Assembly: GCA_030429045.1 (NCBI GenBank) | Contig: JAUIEA010000001.1 | Span: 177,594 to 241,593 of the forward strand | Source: Bacteroidia bacterium | Lineage (GTDB): Bacteria; Bacteroidota; Bacteroidia; Chitinophagales; Saprospiraceae | Length of the DNA: 64,000 bases | Reading direction: 5' to 3' | In this document: piece by piece, positions 59,925-64,000 of the stretch | How the letters are laid out: each line of letters begins with the position of its first letter | Position numbering within the stretch: position 1 is the stretch's first letter | Notes under the pieces: model-generated | Databases searched by the model: none | Told to the model about the DNA's origin: nothing | The model's input: only the letters and a program-made list of their open reading frames with translations | Position numbers and translations under genes: made by a program

Positions 59925-60863
59925 TCAGTTCCCTTTCTTTTTCCGGGAAACCTTTGTTTTTTTCCTGGCGACCTTTGTCGTTTTTTGATCTTTTTTCACG
60001 GTGGTCTTCCGGGTTTTTACGGTAGACTTCTTTTTCACTGCCGTGTTTCCTTTTTTCCCTTTCACCGCGGTCCTGGTAGTGGTTTTTTTGACAGCGCCAT
60101 TTCGGGTTTTGACCGTGGTCGTTGTCCTGGTCCGCACCACTTTTGCATGTGATCGGCGGGGGGTGTACACCTTATGGGCACGGACGACCCGATGGGTTTT
60201 GACCACATGGTAGCGATGAGCCCTGTGAGGAGCTATACGCACATGCCAGCGGTTCCAGGTATAGGGGCGCCAGGGACGATACCAGGTGGGATAATGTCTC
60301 CATCTCCATGGGGATACCCAAACGGTATAGCCCGGAGCATAGATAAACCTCACACTGGGCCAGAACCAGACATTGACAACCACGCGGCTGTAGCTGTACC
60401 CGCCATCCGGGCCACCCTTTCCTTCGGAGGCCACTTTTTCATCGTACGGTTCTACCAGGACTTGTTCTCCATATATGTCTTCATTGCCAACGATCTGGAG
60501 GAGGGCGCTTTCAGGTCCGTCCTTTTCGATCTCGATGACGGCGATATCCTGGTTTTCATCTTCACTGAATGGCACCTGGAGGACCAGGGCATGTACCTCG
60601 TCATCCATGTTGTCAATGACCCGGATATAATCGACTTCACCGTCCTGGTTCAGATCCAGGTTGTTGACAGAGTTTTCAGGGTCATTCAACTTTTTTTCAA
60701 AGTCTTCCAGGGAAGTTGCCGTTTTAAACAGTTCCAGGGCGCCTTCCAGGGAGAAATGGTCTCCGGGCAGTCCTGTTGAATCGGCGGTCATTTGGGTTTG
60801 AGCCATGCTTGTACTGGTCCATCCGACAAGAAGGAAGGCGAGGAAGGTCAATAGCTTTTTCAT
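59925..60863 (-). CDS. Exported protein with EF-hand-like loop and basic histone-like tail
   Basis: 312 residues. Signal peptide 1-21 (ending SMAQ). A short EF-hand-like loop, DLNQDGEVD, at residues 70-78 sits in an acidic domain (to about 150). Next comes a Trp/Arg/Tyr-rich segment (WFWPSVRFIYAPGYTVWVSP, RPWRPYTWNRWHVR), and residues 185-312 are almost entirely Lys, Arg, Thr and Val, as in H1-like basic tails (KKTTTRTAVKGKKGN). Proteins of this layout recur in Bacteroidota. The tail could bind DNA, polyphosphate or lipopolysaccharide outside the inner membrane. Function unknown. Confidence 0.7.
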   Translation of the reverse strand: MKKLLTFLAFLLVGWTSTSMAQTQMTADSTGLPGDHFSLEGALELFKTATSLEDFEKKLNDPENSVNNLDLNQDGEVDYIRVIDNMDDEVHALVLQVPFSEDENQDIAVIEIEKDGPESALLQIVGNEDIYGEQVLVEPYDEKVASEGKGGPDGGYSYSRVVVNVWFWPSVRFIYAPGYTVWVSPWRWRHYPTWYRPWRPYTWNRWHVRIAPHRAHRYHVVKTHRVVRAHKVYTPRRSHAKVVRTRTTTTVKTRNGAVKKTTTRTAVKGKKGNTAVKKKSTVKTRKTTVKKDQKTTKVARKKTKVSRKKKGN

Positions 60864-61056
60864 TGGGTCAGTATTTAAGGGTCTTTTTCCAGTTCAGGTG
60901 TTCATCCGGGCGTTGTGGTTGCCCGGGTCCGTAGTTATGACAGGAATCTGTCCCAAAGGTTTAAAGACGTTGATGTATAGGTGTAATAAATTTACAAATC
61001 AGAATGAAGACAATATATTATATTGTGCTGACCTAGATCACCAACCTTTTTACACT

Positions 61057-62004
61057 ATGAAAACCTGGATCAAACGCATCGGGCTGGTCGTACTTGCCCT
61101 ATTACTGATTGTGGCCGGATTTGCTGCCTTCATTCAATTCAGTGGCCTTCCTACCTTCGAACCCATCCATATGGATCTGCAGGTAGAAGCTACGCCGGAA
61201 CGTATCGCAAAGGGAGCCAAGATCGCGGCAGTACAGTGTATGAACTGCCACATGGGAAATGACAACAAATTGTCGGGGATGGTTATGGAGGATGTTCCCA
61301 AGGAATTCGGGGTTATTCGCTCCAAGAATATCACCCAGGACAAAGAGAAGGGAATTGGCAACTGGACGGATGGCGAGATCTATGTCTTCCTTCGGACGGG
61401 CATACGGAAAGACGGTTCTTTTGCACCGGTGTACATGCCCAAGTATCCCCTTCTGGCGGATGAGGATATCTATTCCATCATCGCCTGGTTGCGGTCGGAT
61501 GCGCCACCGGTACAACCATCTTCAAGGGAATTGGCCCCGACCGTTCCCAATTTTCTGGTCAAGATCCTCTCTCGTACAGCCCTGGGTCCCCCTCCTTTCC
61601 CCGAGGAGCCCATCCTGTTGCCCGATACCAATGATATCCTGGCTACTGGCCGATATTATGCGCTTGCTGCATACGATTGCTACAACTGCCATTCTGCTGA
61701 CTTCAAGACCAACAGCAGTCTGGAGCCGGAGAAGTCAGTCGGCTTTTTTGGCGGGGGTAATCCGATGCTGAACCTGGAAGGCGAAACCGTCTTTTCCGCG
61801 AATATCACTCCTGATCCGACATACGGGATTGGCAGTTGGACAGAGGAGGAATTTGTGAAAGCTGTGAAATACGGCACCCGACCGGATGGTACCCAATTGC
61901 GATATCCGATGCTCACCCATACGGTATTGCCGGATGAAGAGATCCAGGCCATCTATACCTATTTGAAAACAGTACCACCCCTGCAGAATGAAGTGAAACG
62001 ATAG
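61057..62004 (+). CDS. Dihaem cytochrome c
   Basis: 315 residues from ATG 61057; the longer frame to 60805 runs through the opposite gene's promoter and is rejected. N-terminal membrane anchor MKTWIKRIGLVVLALLLIVAGFA. Two class I c-type haem sites, CMNCH at residues 61-65 and CYNCH at 208-212, each with a following methionine candidate (PVYMPKYP and RYPMLTH). The two halves are similar: IGNWTDGEIYVFLRTGIRKDG and IGSWTEEEFVKAVKYGTRPDG. It is a tandemly duplicated cytochrome domain facing the periplasm, probably an electron carrier for a dehydrogenase. No partner is adjacent. Confidence 0.92.
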   Translation: MKTWIKRIGLVVLALLLIVAGFAAFIQFSGLPTFEPIHMDLQVEATPERIAKGAKIAAVQCMNCHMGNDNKLSGMVMEDVPKEFGVIRSKNITQDKEKGIGNWTDGEIYVFLRTGIRKDGSFAPVYMPKYPLLADEDIYSIIAWLRSDAPPVQPSSRELAPTVPNFLVKILSRTALGPPPFPEEPILLPDTNDILATGRYYALAAYDCYNCHSADFKTNSSLEPEKSVGFFGGGNPMLNLEGETVFSANITPDPTYGIGSWTEEEFVKAVKYGTRPDGTQLRYPMLTHTVLPDEEIQAIYTYLKTVPPLQNEVKR

Positions 62005-62016
62005 TCAGCGGGATAT

Positions 62017-62865
62017 CTATAAGCGAATCACGCCTGGATATTCCTGGCATTTTGTCCAGTTGTCTGCAAAGCGCTTTCGAATTTCGTCCAGTTCGGTCTC
62101 GGGAATCAACGGTTCCGGGTTGAAAAAGGATGAGGGTAGCCAGCGTGCGATCCACATGAACAGGTAACTGGTCAGTAGTCGGCTGCGGCGGGTGATCCAC
62201 TGGATGACAGGGTTGCGATAACTCCTGGGGGTTTCCTGACCTCTGAAGAGCCATCCTCCTATTTTGCGCATCACCTTGAGTTGTTGGGTGCTGTAGGATT
62301 GATGGTAGGGTTCGATAGAGATGGTGGAGAGTTCGACGTCAGTCTGAACAACCCTTGCAAGCAATCCGACAAATCCCAGGGGATCACGCTTCATGTCTTC
62401 ATGAAACAGGATGACGGGCGGTTTCTGGAAAAGTGCTTCTATATCCAGGATGCGCTGATAGAAATTCATGTCCTCTTGTTTCCACAAGCCATTGTCCTGG
62501 TCCATATCGATAAACTGGGAAAAGGTTCGATAACCTCCGTTTTTGAGGTAACGCCGGTATTGGGATGCAATCCAGCTTTCGGGTCTGCGCAGGATAAGGA
62601 GGATGACGGCATCTGGATGGAAGGCTGAAAAGCGGGTCAGTATTTCGATCATGGTTTGATCCAGACCCATGGAGATCAGGACCCGATCGGCCTGTTTTCG
62701 TTGGATCAGGTCCTCATTCATCTCGATGGTTCCACCCCGGAGAAAATATACCTGTTGAAAGTGGGGGAAGACTTTGAATTGCAACCAGGTTGATCCGACC
62801 TTCCCCAGTCCGCAGTGAAAGAATATCTGGGGTGAGGAAGCCTTCGATCCAATCCTGGATGTCAC
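62017..62865 (-). CDS. Sulfotransferase family protein
   Basis: 282 residues, started at GTG 62865 because no ATG lies before the first motif. FHCGLGKVGSTWLQFKVF is the PAPS 5'-phosphosulfate-binding loop (GxxKxGSTWLQ) and LLILRRPESWIASQYRRYLKNGG is the 3'-phosphate-binding motif. The C-terminal part (LIPETELDEIRKRFADNWTKCQEY) is usual for sulfated-polysaccharide sulfotransferases. It transfers sulfate to a sugar or lipid acceptor not known. A perfect 16-bp palindrome lies just upstream at 62882-62897, and TAGTATTG overlapping the start resembles a -7 box. Confidence 0.85.
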   Translation of the reverse strand: MTSRIGSKASSPQIFFHCGLGKVGSTWLQFKVFPHFQQVYFLRGGTIEMNEDLIQRKQADRVLISMGLDQTMIEILTRFSAFHPDAVILLILRRPESWIASQYRRYLKNGGYRTFSQFIDMDQDNGLWKQEDMNFYQRILDIEALFQKPPVILFHEDMKRDPLGFVGLLARVVQTDVELSTISIEPYHQSYSTQQLKVMRKIGGWLFRGQETPRSYRNPVIQWITRRSRLLTSYLFMWIARWLPSSFFNPEPLIPETELDEIRKRFADNWTKCQEYPGVIRL

Positions 62866-62881
62866 AATACTATAGTTCTTA

Positions 62882-62897
62882 TCGACTGATCAGTCGA
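62882..62897. promoter_or_regulatory. 16-bp perfect palindrome upstream of the sulfotransferase gene
   Basis: TCGACTGATCAGTCGA is fully self-complementary and lies 17 nt before the GTG start, in the position of an operator over or beside the promoter. No regulator gene is adjacent. Confidence 0.45.
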
Positions 62898-63030
62898 ACC
62901 GAACAGCCGGCATACTTTTCTGGATGGGTAAAGTAATAAAGTCCTTCCAAATCTGTCGGGGATGCAGTCACTTGAGGTGTTGATGTAAATCAGACAGATA
63001 ATTCAGGTAAAATCGACGGATACACCCAAT

Positions 63031-63579
63031 TCAGGAAGGGACCACCACCTGCAGGGCATTCTGAAGGAGTACCTGATGGCCTTTGTCCATCACCTGGAGG
63101 ATCTCCTGTTTTTCGGCCAGATAGTGTCGGGCATACCCCGGGGCGAACTCCCGGATGGACTGGCAGTTGTGGGTGATATCCCCGTACTTGATAGATTGGG
63201 CAAAAGGGGAGATACGGGACAGACGCAGCATTTCCAGGCGGTGTCGTTCAGTCCGGTTCAGTCCGGGGCAAAGTTCCTTTTCATAACGGTTGGTGAGGTC
63301 CATGACCGTGTCGGTGACCAGGACGGCATCGGCTGAGGGGTAGTGGTTCCGGACAAAAGCAAAGATATCATGTGGTCCGAAGGGGGTGTCTTCTACTACA
63401 TCGTGGAACAGGGCGGAAAGGATGGCTTCATCATTCTGGAGGTGCCGGGAAACGATGTCGGCTACGGTGACGGGATGTGTCCAATAGGGTTCAAAGGAAT
63501 ATTTCCGTTGTTGCGTGCCATGCCACTCTCGAATCTGCTCGATAGCCGGGGTAAATCGTGCATGAAGGGGCGTATCCAT
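63031..63579 (-). CDS. HD-domain phosphohydrolase
   Basis: 182 residues. RKYSFEPYWTHPVTVADIV, then ALFHDVVEDT, the HD signature with metal-binding His-Asp, and SIKYGDITHNCQSI with a further Asp. This is the layout of the RelA/SpoT hydrolase-like HD domain (small alarmone hydrolase type), without a synthetase domain. It might hydrolyse (p)ppGpp or a nucleotide relative; that is inference only. A TATCTTTA box sits five bases before the ATG at 63579. Nearby repeats lie on its 5' side. Confidence 0.82.
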   Translation of the reverse strand: MDTPLHARFTPAIEQIREWHGTQQRKYSFEPYWTHPVTVADIVSRHLQNDEAILSALFHDVVEDTPFGPHDIFAFVRNHYPSADAVLVTDTVMDLTNRYEKELCPGLNRTERHRLEMLRLSRISPFAQSIKYGDITHNCQSIREFAPGYARHYLAEKQEILQVMDKGHQVLLQNALQVVVPS

Positions 63580-63584
63580 ACCCC

Positions 63585-63592
63585 TAAAGATA
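63585..63592 (-). promoter_or_regulatory. Near-consensus promoter box before the HD-domain gene
   Basis: TATCTTTA on the minus strand, one base off TAnnTTTG, with five bases to the ATG at 63579. Confidence 0.4.
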
Positions 63593-63632
63593 CGGGCATC
63601 AGCCGGGACTCAGAACATGACTCTGGTCAGGC

Positions 63633-63857
63633 CTATTCATCCAGCAGCTGCAGGTGGAACACGGGGAATGCCTCATTGACGGGGGCGGTGATCTTTTCGA
63701 TGATGTGCCGGGTATTTCCTTCGTTGTCTTTCGAAGGAGCGATCCATGATTGGCAGCAGTAATTACGCCCCTTCAGGGCTTGAAATAAAAACGAACTAAA
63801 ACGAATGGCGATGCCATTCGCTATGATATTGCGCCCCGTTGGGGCTTGTACTGTCAT
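63633..63857 (-). CDS. Uncertain small ORF running through a repeat
   Basis: 74 codons. The N-terminal two thirds (MTVQAPTGRNIIANGIAI, FQALKGRNYCCQSW) are translated from the palindromic repeat cluster, and the rest (GNTRHIIEKITAPVNEAFPVFHL) from unique DNA. It may be a truncated gene whose 5' part was replaced by the repeats, or only an open frame. I do not recognise the C-terminal part. Confidence 0.2.
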   Translation of the reverse strand: MTVQAPTGRNIIANGIAIRFSSFLFQALKGRNYCCQSWIAPSKDNEGNTRHIIEKITAPVNEAFPVFHLQLLDE

Positions 63858-64000
63858 AGACCTTTTAGCCAGTGCACATTGTGGATGAACTCAACCAAGA
63901 ATGACCCGAAAACAGGTAAACTCTGAGGGGGTGGGATATCTCATTAATTTACTATGCAGAAAGGATATTGTGTTCGGAATGAAGAAGCCCTGAAGGGGCG
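63766..64000. repeat. Palindromic repeat cluster (REP-like) at the right edge
   Basis: CGCCCCTTCAGGGCTT at 63766-63781 recurs as its exact reverse complement at 63985-64000, 203 nt apart. Between them are two small hairpins: CGAATGGC/GCCATTCG around GAT (63802-63820) and GCCCC/GGGGC around GTT (63833-63845). This is the arrangement of the short GC-rich repeats dispersed in Bacteroidota genomes, sometimes mobilised by REP-associated transposases. The cluster may continue beyond the window; no transposase is visible. The stretch from 63858 holds no other feature. Confidence 0.6.

Noticed and set aside
63343..63762. 139-codon plus-strand open frame opposite the HD-domain gene
   Set aside because: Antisense to a gene with a clear HD signature, and it runs on into the gap and repeat; no recognisable domain.
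1..64000. tRNA, rRNA, CRISPR arrays, insertion sequences and prophage genes
   Set aside because: I looked for clover-leaf elements, regular spacer repeats and transposase or phage structural motifs and found none that hold up; the DADADPTNE fibre proteins resemble tail fibres only in their repeats and have signal peptides.

Overview
This window looks like chromosomal DNA of a free-living member of the Bacteroidota, probably close to the Saprospiria. This is inferred, with no database search. The reasons are secreted proteins with type IX secretion (T9SS) C-terminal sorting domains, a PorE-like OmpA protein, many DUF families typical of the phylum, and promoters of the TAnnTTTG type. There is no transposase, CRISPR array, rRNA or tRNA that I can see. 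Gene density is high, with many 1-4 nt overlaps.

Layout. 0-3 kb: end of an endonuclease/exonuclease/phosphatase-fold gene, cysS, and a secreted PD40 propeller protein. 3.3-8.6 kb: a tandemly duplicated two-gene cassette (small T9SS-domain protein plus a large fibre-like repeat protein). 8.7-12.9 kb: alkD, an acetyltransferase, an ECF sigma/anti-sigma operon and a SpoIIE-type phosphatase. 13-15.9 kb: p-aminobenzoate synthesis (pabB-pabA-pabC). 16-20.8 kb: small DUF genes, a YifB/ComM AAA+ protein and an acyl-CoA ligase. 21-24.4 kb: an OmpA/thrombospondin-3 porin-like protein and a second ECF sigma operon. 24.5-29.1 kb: a membrane protein, a lipoprotein, mtgA, pth and malic enzyme. 29.1-33.2 kb: a glycosyltransferase, yqeY, thrB and thrC.

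33-36 kb holds the feature I find most striking. The ctaA-dtd intergenic region is AT-rich and has four exact DnaA boxes, and ctaA carries two more. Nearby, a near-perfect parS site follows thrC and a 26-bp palindrome with a parS-like core lies inside thrC. Genes diverge from this spot. I infer a chromosomal replication origin.

36-46 kb: dtd, a MazG-like gene, a hydrolase, a PorE-like protein, tag, a saccharopine dehydrogenase-like gene, a mutM with a zincless finger, MarC, small DUF genes, and a cupin/tetR divergent pair sharing a perfect twin operator. 46-58.5 kb: three consecutive exported TPR-CHAT (caspase-like) proteins followed by a secreted M4 metalloprotease with CUB domains and a T9SS signal; this is the best candidate for an undescribed system. 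58.7-64 kb: a baeRF-like protein, an exported protein with a histone-like basic tail, a dihaem cytochrome c, a sulfotransferase, an HD hydrolase and a palindromic repeat cluster at the right edge.

A recurring regulatory pattern is a TAnnTTTG box placed exactly four bases before the ATG, which predicts leaderless transcripts for several genes.
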